Part shown: in pieces, positions 1 to 14,100 of the stretch
Position numbering within the stretch: position 1 is the stretch's first letter
Layout of the letters: every line of letters starts with the position of its first letter
NCBI GenBank assembly: GCA_003864495.1
Contig: ML133454.1
Location: 2,203,149-2,267,148, forward strand
Reading direction: 5' to 3'
From: Nemopilema nomurai
Taxonomy: Eukaryota > Cnidaria > Scyphozoa > Rhizostomeae > Rhizostomatidae
DNA: 64,000 bases
Made by a program: the position numbers and the translations under genes
The notes under the pieces: model-generated
The model's input: only the letters and a program-made list of their open reading frames with translations
The model's database searches: none
Told to the model about the DNA's origin: nothing

Positions 1-3000
1 AAGGCGATGGAGCACACATTCTTGTTAACATGCTTTGACCCAACTTTTTCAAAAAAAGGAAACTCAAGGCACACCTTTTGAGAAAATTTCTAATTACAGG
101 CTACGGGAACATCGGAATTCGTTCTTTAAAATTTTGAAATTAATTCATTGTTCTGGCGCAATTGATAGGTGGTATTCAACTTTTGTTACTTCAAATGTAT
201 CTGTCATATATCTGTTTTCTTGTTTTAAAGCTTTCTTGTTCCCTCAGATACGATTTTGCATATATGGCCCACCCAAGCTGATATCTTCAGCTACGAGGTT
301 GATACTGAGGTGGGACTAAGTGAACATTTATGACACACATTTCCATAAGCCAAGGCAGGGAGACCACAACATACTACCTGTAAATTGACATTTCGTAATC
401 ACCCATGGACTGGCAAAAAGCCCTTCGAGTGATCGCTTTGGCAATCTAGACACAGCAAAACACGGCTTATATGGGGAGGTACCAGGCCCTACTGTGAAGT
501 GACTGTGTTCCCAATTAATTGTTATTTGCGATTTAGCTCTAAGAATGAGAACAGAGTACCTGATTGAAGACATAACAATATATTTTAAGAACTTAAAATT
601 TTTACCTCATGGTGTGAAAGATTGATGTAAAATATCGTTGTTATTGCAAAATCGTTGCAAAATCATGCATACATTAAGTGAGTCTGGTACCCAGGGTAAC
701 ATGTTTAAAACTTGGCGAGAAATGCCTCAAGCTTGCCAACGGATGACTGCTAGTCTGACCTGGTTCATAAACTTCATGAATCTAAATCCAATAGGATAAG
801 TTTGCTGGGGAAAGAGTCTGAGCGTTACCTCAGCCCATTTGTAGCACCGATGTAGCTTATCATTTACATTACCAGGTATTGATTAACTTTCTTTTAGAGA
901 TATACAGTCCTAATTGAAAATTCTAAAAAACCAATTTGTTACGTTATCACTTGGTCATTCTATTGGGGATAACACTTCTCGGTATTCCCTCGATGGAGAC
1001 ATGGGCGTGCACAATTTTCTTATGTCAGGAAATGACTTTTGTTAATGACGTTTTTCCTCTCCATTTTTGTTATTCAGGACCATTCATTCATCAAATTCTT
1101 CTAGGAGGCCAATTTTTGGCGCTTTCACACTGGAATAAGGCAATTTGAAGTAACTAAAATACTTCCGAGGTTAACAAGCAAGCCTTGCCCTTAACTGTTT
1201 TTCCTGCCGCTATAAATTTCCCCCAAAGACGTTCATTCCGCTGTATTCCCAAAACCATAAGTAACTGCAGTTGTTTCTATACTTGTTCTTGCATGTTTTA
1301 ATTCCCTTTTACTGATATTGTGCAATTGTTACAAATATACTTTTGGCAGGGCCTCCGATGAAGGGGGGGGGGGCCCTCACTTTCTTGTAAAACAATAGAG
1401 TTTTACAAACGTCTTTTGTTATGATTGCTGAAATCTCCCTTGGCCCCTCCACTTTCCAACCTGCCTCGGAGCCCATGTTTGGGCCAGAAAGTCTCGCGAG
1501 AAGAATAAATCACGGAATTCAGGGCATAAACCTTCACGAGTGATTTTGTTCTGCAAATCAAGAACTTTCGCGAAGAAGAAAAACGTGCAATTTTGCGATT
1601 AAAAACCTTCCTGATTGAAAGAAGTAAGGGGGAAAAGGCAATATTCAAGTATTCATTTTCTGCACTTCCAACTTATCAAATAAAATGTCAATTGTCAATT
1701 TCCCTTCTTCCCGTGCTGACTCCCATCTTCATTTGTAGGGCCACTCAATACGACAAACTCTTCTACTGCAACATTTTTAGACCAAAGCGACTGAAGATTG
1801 GGATGGTTAAGGTATAGCTACGCAAGAGATTAGAAGATTAGCAACGCAAGTTGTAAAAGATCAGAAAAGGGTACATGGCCACTGCCATTCGTTTTGTTCA
1901 AAAAGAGGCACTTTGGACCGCATACTTTTTTGCATGGTTTGCCAAAAGGGAAGGGGTGATCCTTTGACCCCCGGTTCCTGCGTTACTGCAAGTAGCCCTT
2001 GCCCCCATTGGGGTTTTCTCAAAGATCCTAGCTCAGTGAAAGATCCTTGTCTGTTCAAGTTAAAGTCTAGTCATAGATCGTTTAAGTTTATTCAAATACC
2101 GAGAATATTCGAGAATATTCAAATACGAGAATTTAAGTTTATTCAAATACCTAATAATGACCTATCTACCTTGCAGATCTGGATTCTATATTCATTACTG
2201 GTAGCTTATATCCCCGCAGCAAGGGGAAACAGAGTTGACTGGCCCCGGTCTCTTGCCTATGGGCGCATCGGGGGTGTAGGGTGTGTAAATCTATAAAACA
2301 CGGGTTGGTAGGTAGATTACTAGTCCTGTCATTTTTACCTATTTCTTTTCCTTTTCTTGTTCAGGCACCCCAACTGGAAGAACTTCCTGCAAGAGAGCTG
2401 TCCAACGCTAATTATCACATTCAAGCAATTTTTTATCTTCACATTTGGCAAAGATGGATCATAGAGTTGGAATCTTCATGTTGAAATTAGTATGTGGCGA
2501 TAATTTCAAGTGCAGCAAATATACAGAACGACAAGAGTTTTTTCAGAATAAACTAGGTTCAAGGTGAAGATTTCAATTTTGATGTTCATTTTTGAGAAAG
2601 AGCAGTAGATAGCGAGATAAAAGATCGATGACGTCAAACCTAGTGGGAGAATACTTTCTATTCAACATTGAAGATATGACTAGAATATATCATAGGCAGA
2701 AGTCATTCAGAATGAAAGAACTTTTTGATCGGGTGATTCATTGGAACCTTTTGTTCCACGCCCAACTCGTAGAATGTGCCATAAACAAATCAACGATTTG
2801 CTAAAAGCCCATTTGGCTCGACTTTTCCCTAGGACCATATATTTAGTAGCGCACAATACTGCATGGTTCAAAAAACAATCGAACAATACAGACAATATTG
2901 AGGAACAAAGGGGTTTCCGAGTATCATTTGTAGAAACGCTTGTTGTGAGCAAGGAAGACTCAGGCAGCAATAGTGCATTTATCTAAATAGGTTTTTTGTT

Positions 3001-4919
3001 CAAGGCTTAGTATTTCTCACTATTTTTGGAATTTTTGGATGAAGCAGCTTTGGGATCAAAGGTGAACTTCTCATTCATTCTTTTGAGTTCCCCTGCTGAG
3101 ACGCAACATGTCGGAAATCAACGCGCGAAAGGGTTTGATCACAAATGCTGAAATTCGTCGATGGTTGTCAATAGGAACTGTTTCTGAAAAATACGCTAAA
3201 AACAGAATCTGTATGTGCCTGGTCTCAAGATCTTGACTTGAAGTTGCAATTACTTCAAGTATTGCAGTTATGCGGTCGAAAAATTGGATTTTGAATTACA
3301 ACTATCAAATGGAAGAATAACGCTTTATGTCCAGGGGAAGGTTACACGGGACCCAGAACTGGCTGACCTTGGTGCATTGATCTTTCTTCGTTTTGGAAAA
3401 CCGCACGTTAATCGTTGTGAATTTTGAATAATGCACAGTATTCAGGTCTCAATTCATCGCTTTGTTATTTAAGGATAACAATTACTGATCACTTGGACTG
3501 CCCACAACAGGATATGGGCCTGCCTCACAATATTGACTAGCCGGGTTCTCACCAACACTTATTTCCTGACTGAGTGTATCGTTACCTTCGCATGGATCTG
3601 ATTTCTGCTGCCTGGAAAGCAACTCAGAGGATCAACAGTTACTCACATTTCTAACGTCGGTACAGGTAATTTTAATTTAATTCTACATTAGACATTACTT
3701 GCGTGTGGTATTATCGACGCGCGCTCTGCCCTCAGCCCATCAAGAATTTTAAAGGTAAATCCATAAAAAAGGCCCATGGCGATATTTGTACTTCAGGAAA
3801 CATTTGATGGGGTTTAAGTTTCCAGACTTCTCAGTAAATGCAGAAAGAGTTTCTCTAACACTAGCCAAGGAAATGTGTTACAGTTGCTTGTCCGATCGGG
3901 GTCGAATTTTTGCGAGAGTGCAAAACAAGAAACGAAGGAATGCTAGATAGCTCAAGGCTGTTGAACATTCGATGATAATAAAAGTCTTGATAAATTGTTG
4001 GATTTTGCGACAACTTTGAAATGATGTTCCAAGGAAAAAAATAATTCAATGCATTTTGAAGTACGGTTGAAGTACTGTCGGGAGTTAAGGGGGGTTTGCC
4101 TTCTGAAAATGATGAAATTCTTAAATGTGTTTCAAGAATTTTTCAATTCAGTTGATTCTAATCATCTTTCAATTTCCCATTTAGGTAAAGTAACATTTCA
4201 GCCCACTTTTAACGTTAGGCTCACTGACAATGTTTTTCGGGGGCATTCAATTTCGGTTTCTTATTTATTAGGTTGGAAAAAGGCTGGTTATATTTTAATC
4301 TTTAGCGTCCTTCACTCCTTCCCCACTATGTATAACATCACCTTGAGATCTCTCATTTGCTCCCTCTGCTATATCGCCGTTTCACCCATACCCCCTCCCT
4401 CCCTGCCCTCTCTTTGACCTTCCAGTCGGAACATACCAGCAGATTCCTGAACTGTTTTGCTACAAAATGCCATAACATTCAAATCCTAGCCCATGACTAT
4501 ACAGGACTCCTCCCAATACGTTCACTTGATTTTCACCCATGAGTTGTTAATATTTCCTTAATGACACAATGAAAGAAGGATCATAACACATTGTCCTTAT
4601 ATTATCACTGTTTTATCTGAAGTCTTGGCTCAGTGGGAGCACTCACTGTTCATATGAATGGATAGCTGCTCAAAGTTTTCTTATGAAGCTAAAGAATGTT
4701 TGCAACAACTGACAGTATTTGATCTTCTCAAAGGCAGTTTTATATAATCATGTTACTCTACATGTAGTATTAATCATACCTGCAAATGTTTAGCAAATAT
4801 CAATTGTCAAGATTTTTTGACCAAATGAATTATGGATACTACCAATCATTTATTATTGTCAATGTTGTTTTCTTTTTTTTAATTGAAGAGTTTGGTCACC
4901 CCATTGGTTCTATTCTTAG
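1..4919. other. Gene-poor 5' flank of the LRR-Ig-EGF gene
   Basis: About 4.9 kb with only short open frames on both strands. None shows a recognisable domain or good splice signals joined to a neighbour. It contains a G homopolymer near 1365-1373 and a pair of short direct repeats at 2081-2151. It probably includes promoter and 5' untranslated sequence of the gene starting at 4931. A splice-acceptor-like pyrimidine tract ending in TAG at 4917-4919 suggests a non-coding first exon lies somewhere here, but I cannot place it. Confidence 0.5.
2081..2151. repeat. Pair of 20-bp direct repeats
   Basis: The same 20-base AT-rich word lies at 2081-2100 and 2132-2151, 51 bp apart. Between them are shorter repeated pieces built on GAGAATATTC. 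It looks like a small decayed tandem repeat with no coding meaning. Confidence 0.6.
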
Positions 4920-4930
4920 GGATTGAAGAA

Positions 4931-5151
4931 ATGCATCTGAAGTCACTGGTTTTGTGGATTCTAGCAGTGCAGTGCATTCTGTTCATGCTCTGTCCTACAT
5001 CAGATGCTCTGTGGTCAAGATGCCCCAGGAAGTGCAAATGCCACTCATCATGGATCAGAGGGATTACAACAGTTGAAGTTGATTGTTCATCTCAAAATCT
5101 TGTGAAAATCCCAAGTATTAGAAATGGTTTACCCAGAGATGTCACAAGATT
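4931..5151 (+). CDS. Exon 1: signal peptide and LRRNT cap
   Basis: The ATG at 4931 is chosen because a hydrophobic signal peptide follows at once (core LVLWILAVQCILFMLC, likely cut near PTSDA). An in-frame TAA at 4880 lies upstream with no other ATG between. The mature start has the cysteine pattern CPRKCKC...VDC of an N-terminal LRR cap. The exon ends inside a Leu codon (phase 2), which sets the phase of the whole LRR series. An acceptor-like TAG at 4917-4919 suggests the exon begins at 4920 with 11 bp of 5' UTR. Confidence 0.82.
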
Positions 5152-8100
5152 GTGGGTATTTTCTTTTTCATCCACAAAACAATACATCATTGGTGTTTTT
5201 CCACATCAAATATTACTTAGGATAATATATAGATAAGTAAAGCTTTTTTGCACGAGCTGCACGTTTGCTGAGAATTTATGCAATCTATATCTGATGGTTG
5301 TATTAATCAACAGGTCAGACACAATGGGCAATTGGGAATGACTGTCAAATTTGACTTGTTACTTTTATTTTGGAAGACTTAGTCAGACAAGATTTAGAAA
5401 AAAAATTGACAAATCTAGGATATTGTTATAAAACTTGATAATTTTGTGGATTTGAATAAAAAATCTTTTGGAACAGCTGTCCGAGAAGCTAGGACAAAGT
5501 TGTCTAAGAAAGCCCACATTCAAAGCATTTAAATTTGTGCTATCACTGAATATGTTTACCAATCTGAATGGTTCTTAGACCCTGTAAAACCACATATTAC
5601 ACCCAATCTGCAGAGGTGCAGAACAGCTTCTTTTATAAGTTACTATCAAATATTGCCTGGATAATGGTAAACGCATTGAAACTACTGTCTCAGCAGTTGT
5701 TAACAAATGTTTTTCTCTCTAAATGAAAATTGCTTTGCAATAATTTTTGTTTATGTTTACAGGTAAGTTTTTGCTATCTTATTGATTGCTTTTTTTAATC
5801 TTCAGAATACTCTTCAAAAATTATATTCAAGAAATTCCAAAGAATGCTTTTAGGGGTCTACTCTACCTTCAGGAAATGTAAGTTATCAAATGTTTGTTTA
5901 ATTCCTTTCTTAACTTCTATGTTGATATTTAATAAATTCAAAACATTTTCTATTTGCCCAGCAGTGTTTAACTATGTTATCATTAGATTTCGCTAACTGC
6001 TCTAGAAGTGAGCATAAATTCAGGGAAAGATAACTTTAGTTTCCTTTGAGAATTATTTTATGTGTTGTTTCGAAAGACTTTAAATGCTAATGAGATTTGT
6101 TATGTTACTGTGTGAAAGTGTTCTAAATAAAGAAAGCTCTCTTGACTTATTCAGTGGCCTTTAGATTTCAATCAAAGAACTGTTCTAATGAACTCTTTTT
6201 CTTTCCAGTTTTCTATACGAAAACTTCATCACAAAGATTGACAAGGATGCTTTCAAACGGCTTCGGAGACTGAAAACACTGTAAGTAATACTTTTGGTAT
6301 TGTTGCTTGTACTATTCACAACTAATAATTGCAAATTATATATGTGTTTATAACCATGTTGTTCCAAAATGCTAGTTTTGCCAAACATTTCATACAAAAT
6401 TTACAAGACATTATAATAGGCAGTCTTCTAACCGAGTTCCATCTCCCGTTGCATTACTGTTCATAAGAAAGGAGAAGGTTGCAAAACTACCTCTCATATG
6501 ATGTTTTGAGAGTTGGAGGTTTTCCAATTTTTACTGGGGTTAATTTAAGAGGTTATTCCATTGTGTATCTAATTAACTGTAACAGAATCGCTTCGCACAT
6601 TTAAGGTTGCTTTAAACCGACTTTTATCTCACACAGCCACGACAACAACAGATTGCTTTAAAATAATGCAAATAATTATGACTTAACTTGAGGTTACAAG
6701 ATCCTTTCCTGGCCAATTATTAGTCATGCCTTCTTTTAATGAAGTCCCCTTTGACCAATTTCGCAGGCAGCCGGAGGCCTCAGAATACTGAACATTGACA
6801 ATTCTCTCCTTAGAACATTTTGTTTGTTTTTCAATTTGTCAAATTTTGCAGAGTTAAATTTTGTCCTCCTATCAATTAAATTCAAACCCCGGGGAGGTTT
6901 TTGGTCAAGTTTGGATGAAACTTGCCTTTAAGTTGAGGCACGGTCACGATGCTGGGCTCGTAGATGAATTCGGCCCCTAAAGCGCCTTCGGGACGGGTGC
7001 TTCGAGGAATCTCCTCTATACCACGGGAAGCGCGTTTTAAAACACGACCAAGCCGATTTGACTGAAAACCTTTCAAGACGAATAGGCGTCGTTGTTTGTC
7101 CACCGTTGTTTCAAAATAAAGTGGTCGTTTTGATGCGCCTTTTTGCCGTTGGTAAGACTGCCGAGATGGTAAAATTTTCACAGGTGCTGCATGGTTTCGA
7201 AAAATTGCGAATACACGCTTTTTTTTATAAGGAACCTACATCAAGGCCTAGTTCCAAAAGTTCCTTATTTGTAGGCCTCAAATCATCAGATTTTAGTACC
7301 AAAAGTTCCTTAAAAGTTCCTTAAGTTCTCATTTTCAGTGCTTTGACTACAATGAGCCTCAACACTTAATAGAGAGAGGGGCGAGACAGCGTATGCGGAA
7401 ACTACTCGATAAAGCACTTGGCACACGAATAGCAAACAATCTATGCGAGCATTGGCTGCAAATGAATGGAATCGGCTTTCTAGTTCTTGATGCTTGCAGT
7501 TATAAAAATTTCAAATCGAAAAGTTCCTTAGGGATTTCTTTTTTAGTAGTATAAGTTCTTTAAATATTTCGGCCTTCTACATGTAGGTTCCTTACAAAGT
7601 GGTTCCTTATAAAAAAAGCGTGTACGTTCCCTAATAAAAGTTTTCGATTATTCTTGCATTGTGTTGTTTTCTATGTAACTTTTTTATATCCATAATAGTA
7701 GTATCAACATTTTCGTTTTAAATATTGGAAATGCGCCAAGGATGATTTGATAGTGGAATAAGTCTATTAGGTTGGATAGTATGCCCATTTTTCATGAATC
7801 TAATCAAAAATAAATAATTTTGAGTCGTTACATACATTTTTAAGGCGGCTCTAAATTCTCGTATCTTCGAAGCACCTTTCAATTTTATTTAGACTTGTTG
7901 TCGCAAATGCTTTAGGAGACGTTCCCCTGACATAATTCTACCTAAAGACAGTTGTGTGACGATGACCGATTTTTTTGCTGTAACGGTAATCTCTAATGCT
8001 TTTCTCGGCAGGTCACTTCACCACAATAGACTAACAAATATTGAAGAGGACACCTTCAAGGATTTGCTAAATCTCCAAAGTTTGTAAGTTCAAATCCTTT

Positions 8101-11100
8101 TTCGTTGGAAACCTCAGTCGTTGTCTGCCCCGTCAGATTATTTCTAGACACGAATTCTACCGACATTGCATTCAATGAGAAAAAAGTACCGAGGAAGTTT
8201 CTGGGTTGTTCTTGGGGCGTTCACTCCGGAAATGGGCGAAATTCGTCATGGTTATTCTGGAGAGATTGCATTCCTATAAGCCCTACCATCCGTCGGAGGA
8301 AGTCCCTACTCAGGCCTACGAGAAAGCGCCTTGTGATTGTCCTCTAGCATCGGTTGTCTCTTTCGATTTGCTTTCAGGTTTGGCCTCAAAAGTGCCGATA
8401 CATTTTTGATAACAATGATGGGAAACCAAATTGTTTTCACTAGACGTTGTTAGGATCTGTATACAGACGTCGCTCTTAAAGATTTTTTGTGAATATTTGC
8501 AGGAAAAGGACAAGGCTTTAGCCGCTCCCTTTTAACTTTGTCCGCAGCCAAAAACACAGAACCTTGAATTATGATTTGACCATTAGGAGTACCGCATATT
8601 AGTCCGTCTAAGTAGCTTCAAAGATGAAACAGGGGCACATACGACGACAAATTTCAGGACCGTAGGGTAGTCTCAAACATTAATCGAGTTTTCTACCTCT
8701 ATGTGAAGTGAACTAGGCAAGTTGGTCAGGGAGGAAAAAGCTCTTTTTGCCTGAGTACACGTTTTTGATTTTGTATTAAAGTTGTGATCCGTTCTTCAAA
8801 AGTTGAAAAATTCAGGCTGGATCTTTGAAACCTAAAAAAGTTGAAAAAGTTAGGTATTCAAAGTTTCAAAGGAAATTGTGGGGTAAGAATGAAATAAGTC
8901 GAGATAAGTCTTGCTTCTACTATCTGCACAAATTTAAAAATGTGGTGGATTTTTGAGAAATATTGCATATCTACAGCATTTCGCAAGCAAGATACTTAAC
9001 GCATGCATTGATAGTCACATATTTGTGTATCCGTGCATCAACAGAAATACTTTGTGACAACAGCGATGCTTGTGTCCATGGTGATTCTTGCGTTAACGGC
9101 GATCTCTGCGTTAGTTGCGACTCATTGCGATCTTTGCGTCAACAGTGATCGCTGCGGCACTAGCGACCTTTGCTTACCGGCGACCCTTGCGTCAACGGCG
9201 GCTCTTGCGTATACGGCGACCTTTGCGTCAACAGCGATGCTAATGATCTCATGAAGTCCAAGCACTGGCTTGTATCGAAATTGAATCACCAATTAACGCG
9301 CACTACGGCAGAAGAGCGTTACCCTGCCGGTTGTTGGCTATGGTTTTGCCTTGAATTTGAATATGTCTAGATGTGGCGCTGTATCCAGTCCGATCCCTTG
9401 TTCCTAGAGTAATGGGATCTTAACTTTCCATGTGTTTTCTTTCATGCAATTCCTGATCATTTTAAAAGCATGCCAGTAAACTTTTTGTCATTTCGATGTT
9501 CATATAATGTAATGTTTTATGCATTTTCAATCTAATGCATTTCTCTTTTCTCAAAGGCATCTATTTTCGAACTTCTTGGAAGCTGTCAGCTCGTCCACAT
9601 TCTCGGGGCTTCGGCGACTGAAAGTCTTGTACGTAATTAGAGAATTTTTTCTTCGAATTATGTTCCAACTTCTCATCAGCAAACGGTGGCTTTGAAACAA
9701 AAATAAGACTTGTTTATGCTGTAAGGATATCCTTTGTTTATGTACTGGATCTCCACATTGGATGATAAAAGACAAGTAAAAGATTTCCATGCTACTCTTT
9801 TATGAACACAAAGTTTCATTACTTATTAACTACAAGAACACCGCTGAAAACATTTGAGCAACTTAAGTTTATTTAGACATGACGTACACAATAGGCCCTT
9901 TCTGTTTTTGCATGTTTAAGGCTACAACTACGGTCATATGAGTATTTGGGGTGAAATGATTGATGGAATTATTGAAAACACAAATTCTTCTATCATACGT
10001 ATGTTTATTTTTGTTAAACTAGTATTTTTTACACATTTTTACATATTTTTAATATTTTTTATTTCTGCTGAAAAAATTTTGGGGACCAAATGTGCCTGCA
10101 TAAACATTATTTCATTGATGATAGAATCCAGCTTTCTGAATCAGTTCAATTTAATGCATATTCTATAGCAACAAGATTTGCAAAAGATTCCCAAATGCAC
10201 TTTCCAATTATAGAAACGTTGTCAAAGTCTTTTGCCCAATCGAGATTCCCGTATACCAATCCACAAAGTGCCCCCTTCGGCTGTAGACACCGTAAAACCG
10301 AGATAATTTGAGGATCTTTTTCGAGAATCAAAGATTCATTTCCATTTTCGTGCGAGCAATTTCTTTTGTTGTTAAATAATATTTGCATCGTGTGACCAGC
10401 ACTGCCGAGAATCGCGAGAAGCTCTCAGGCGACGCAGCCTTCTAGCCCTCTTTTCTCCTTTCCATTACAATAAGGTATGGTTGAAAGCTAAAGATAACTA
10501 TGTGTATCTAATGGGGCACCTCGTCTCTGATAACTTTTCTTCAAAGAATGCTAAGGAAAAGACCAGAAGGCGGTTGTCACTCCTCCTCAGCGGCTTTCAA
10601 ACCGCTAATAGAGGTTAAGATTCACGGATAACATGTCGACCTAGAAGATCTGGAGGAACTGAAATCTAACTGGACTTAATAAGGTTATCTTGTGCTGTAT
10701 TATGACCTCGGGCAACACAGCGGGACCTAGGTTTTGACAAATCTTGTTGTAATCTCCAGATTCACCTCTGATTACTGTGAAAGTCGTGGTGTTTCACAAG
10801 TAAATGGTAACGTATCCATGTCGTCATGGTCATAGCAACGTCGCAACCAAATTCAGACGAAGCGATAAATATTCTATGGTAGTGTCGACGATTACCTTTG
10901 ATAAAACTAACAAATTTATAGCAATTAACGCATTGAAGGCCGGCAGAAGCTGACATTAATCCACTTGGCGAGAAAAGCCCGTGATTCGTGGGCTGTAAGC
11001 TCGAGTGAGATGCTCCCCCTAATGTAAACAGTTTTGTCGCCAGAATGATATGCGTCTCTTGTATTCGCTTAATCTTTGAGCTTCCCAACGGGAACAAGAT

Positions 11101-14100
11101 AACAGACAAAACTGATAGTGGGGTTACGAAGAGGATTAGAAAAAATGGAAGATGGGTAGAGCGGTCTTAATCAATCAACTTATGCAAGATTGTGGTTTTG
11201 TTGACATGAGGCAATTTAGTTCTCCTACAAATTTCAACAACCAGAGAACATTTCTGAAGTGTTTGAAGTATTGTGTTTCCCATCTATTGCTCCATTACTG
11301 TATCACACAGGCGCCACTGAAGTACGGTGTCGGTTACCTTTCGAAAAAAGGAATGCGTTTTTGAAAGCTGAGGCGCTTCACGCTTTGTGACACATATTTC
11401 TCTTTCGCATAGTGATATGTCTTTTCTCTTGGTGCTATTGAACATTGAAGCTCAGTTTTGGTTTACAACATTAAACAGAGGTAGCTTGAATCCGCAATCA
11501 CCTTGGAAAACGGAGGGCATTCTGTTACATGATGCAGCTGCCTTCTTTCCCAGCCATTGACCAAGCAGAGTTATCGTGTCGAACCCTAGTGAACACAGGG
11601 GTACAAACTATTCTAATCAATTTATGCCCAGTCTAATACTCAAAGTTGATTCTCAAAGGCCCACGAAAACAAAAGCAGACCGTTTAGGCTCTCGACGCGT
11701 TAGGCCATTTAGAATACTAGAAAATAGCTTGTTTTGGTTACTGAATGTTGGTGTTCACTTAATTAGAACAACATGATATTAAGGGATTGCGTACCGGCTT
11801 CTATTTCCCAATCTGGACCACCTAGGTTTTCCATGAATGCCTTACTGCTGCCATATTCGGGCCTATTTAATGTTACGATGGCGATGCCATTGTTGTTGTT
11901 GTTACTCATGCACAATCCATCTATGCGCTTCATCGTCTTTAAGATTATGCTCTTTGTCGTCTATGCTTCATCTATTTTCTTACTCCCATTTTTGCACTCG
12001 TTCTTTTATTTTAGGCACCTTAAAATATTAACATAGATCATATGTTGATTTATGCTTTTTCTCTCCTTGACAGGTCCTTGCACGAAAATCACCTTCGATA
12101 TATACCAAAAAATGCATTTTCTTCAATGAATCGACTGCAGTTCCTGTAAGATTTTGTTTATGTTTTTTCCTCCGTATGTGTACATCATCAGTATCTCCTT
12201 TGAAGCATATCCTTGAGGAATCTCTCAATCAGAATACCTTCCTCCTGCAGTCTTTTTCTTTTTATGTGGTATCTTTGTAACTTTTTTATCCTATTATTAT
12301 TCCCTATGATTTTAATGCTCATACCTCTTTTCCAGTTCACTGCAACGAAATCACCTCACTGAGGTTGCATCAGGAGTTTTTTGTGACTCGAACAGTCTCT
12401 TGCAATTGTGAGTAGATGTGATGATGTCATTTTTTTATTTTTAAGTCTGACACACTTGGGTAGCAGGGGGCTAGCTTTTCTTGTGATTTCTATTAAAGGT
12501 TTCCTGGTGAAAGTAGGCTTTAAAGTATTGATTATCACGAAAATTCACGTTGGCAATAAGAGAGATAAGGGGTGTATAAGTCACTTAGAATTGTTGTGGG
12601 GGAATTGTTAGCGAGTGCTGGAAATCAGAAAATGTTCTTTGCGAAGCTTTCCGAGAAAGATGTCTTGTTTTGCTACTTAGGTAAATTTGCTTGCCTCTGA
12701 CCTTTTTTCTGACTGGGTTGAAAAATGAATGCACTGCAGACGGGGGTACGCCAAGGTAAATGTCTTCAATAAGTCAGTCCTGTGTATATGTCTAGGCTTG
12801 TTCTTCTTGAATAAATGGCAACCCACCCGTCATTTGAAAAATATGTTTGTTTGAATTCTAGGTATCTTGCGCAGAATAAAATTCGAAAAATAGAAGATGG
12901 AAGCTTCAAACATTGTGCGAATTTGGTGAAATTGTAAGTATAGTGTAATGTTGTTTATTTGCACTTAAGTTTTCATTTCAGTGTGGCCCTTTTTTGTCGA
13001 ACCAAATGCTTTCATCACATTTTGCTGCTCGTTTTTGCCTAACCGTAACTTCGTTTATCGATTTCAGGACTTTTGGTTATAACAGGTTGACAAACCTCAC
13101 AGATGGGACCTTCACTGGACTTCAGAGCTTAGACGAGCTGTGAGATATTCAATAATGAACATTTTATGATTAAATTATGAGAATAAATGAAACCCTAGGA
13201 GGAGTATAACTGGAAATTTGACTACGAGATTAAGGTTTAAATGAAATATGTAATTTGTATCCAATATTGCCGCTGTTTGAGCTAGTGGAATTGGATAGAA
13301 TGTAACCGAACACACCTGTCCTTAACTTGCTACTTTGAAATTGAGATTCCCTTGCCTCTAGTTGTTTTAATTTTTTTTTCTTTATCTGTGGCAAATAGAA
13401 GGCTGAAGCTTAGATCCAAGGAAGTAATGCTTTGAAAGAGCGAAACCCACTTGTCTACTTCCGAAAATCTCTTTCTATCGTCGTTTTTCAAGCGGTGCCG
13501 GGTTTTTGGCACTGGCGACTTGATAGTTTCGAGACCAAAATCCTGTTAACACTGTCATTGGTTGGCTAAAATCACAGTATCTTTTGTTCCAAAGCCAATC
13601 ATATCCACAGAACATGTTCTTGTAACGAGCCAATCAAGATTTAAACCATGCTCTGTTGCAAATACAACTATTAGGTTTTGCCTTACCTTTTTGATTACTT
13701 TATTGGTTTTCTGTCTTATTTTAACGATGAGTTCCTTATATCATATTTTGGCCAATGTACTTTTTTTCAGATTTTTGAACAACAATTACATCAGCAGTTT
13801 TCCAAGTCACATCTTCAGTGAACTAAGGAAATTGAAAAAGTTGTGAGTTGAAGCTCAATGACTATTTCATTTTTTATTGAATGTCTTGTATTATCAAAAT
13901 TGTGTGCTTTTTCATAACAGGTTTGGGCAGTGATAACAAATTAGTAGATATCTGCAAATTGTCACCCTTTTTATAACTGTCGGATAAAAATAATCAATTT
14001 ACAGCGCTATATTTCTCTATCGTTCGCCTTCCAATGTTACATCGAGTAACTGTGAAGTCTTTTAAATCTCCTAAGTAGACTTTATAAATGACTTCCGTAC

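Noticed and set aside
4883..4930. Earlier start for the LRR protein at 4883
   Set aside because: The codon there is TTG, not ATG, and the signal peptide begins naturally at the ATG at 4931.
8105..8409. Overlapping open frames downstream of LRR exon 4
   Set aside because: They lie inside an intron with good flanking splice sites. Composition and lack of homology suggest chance.
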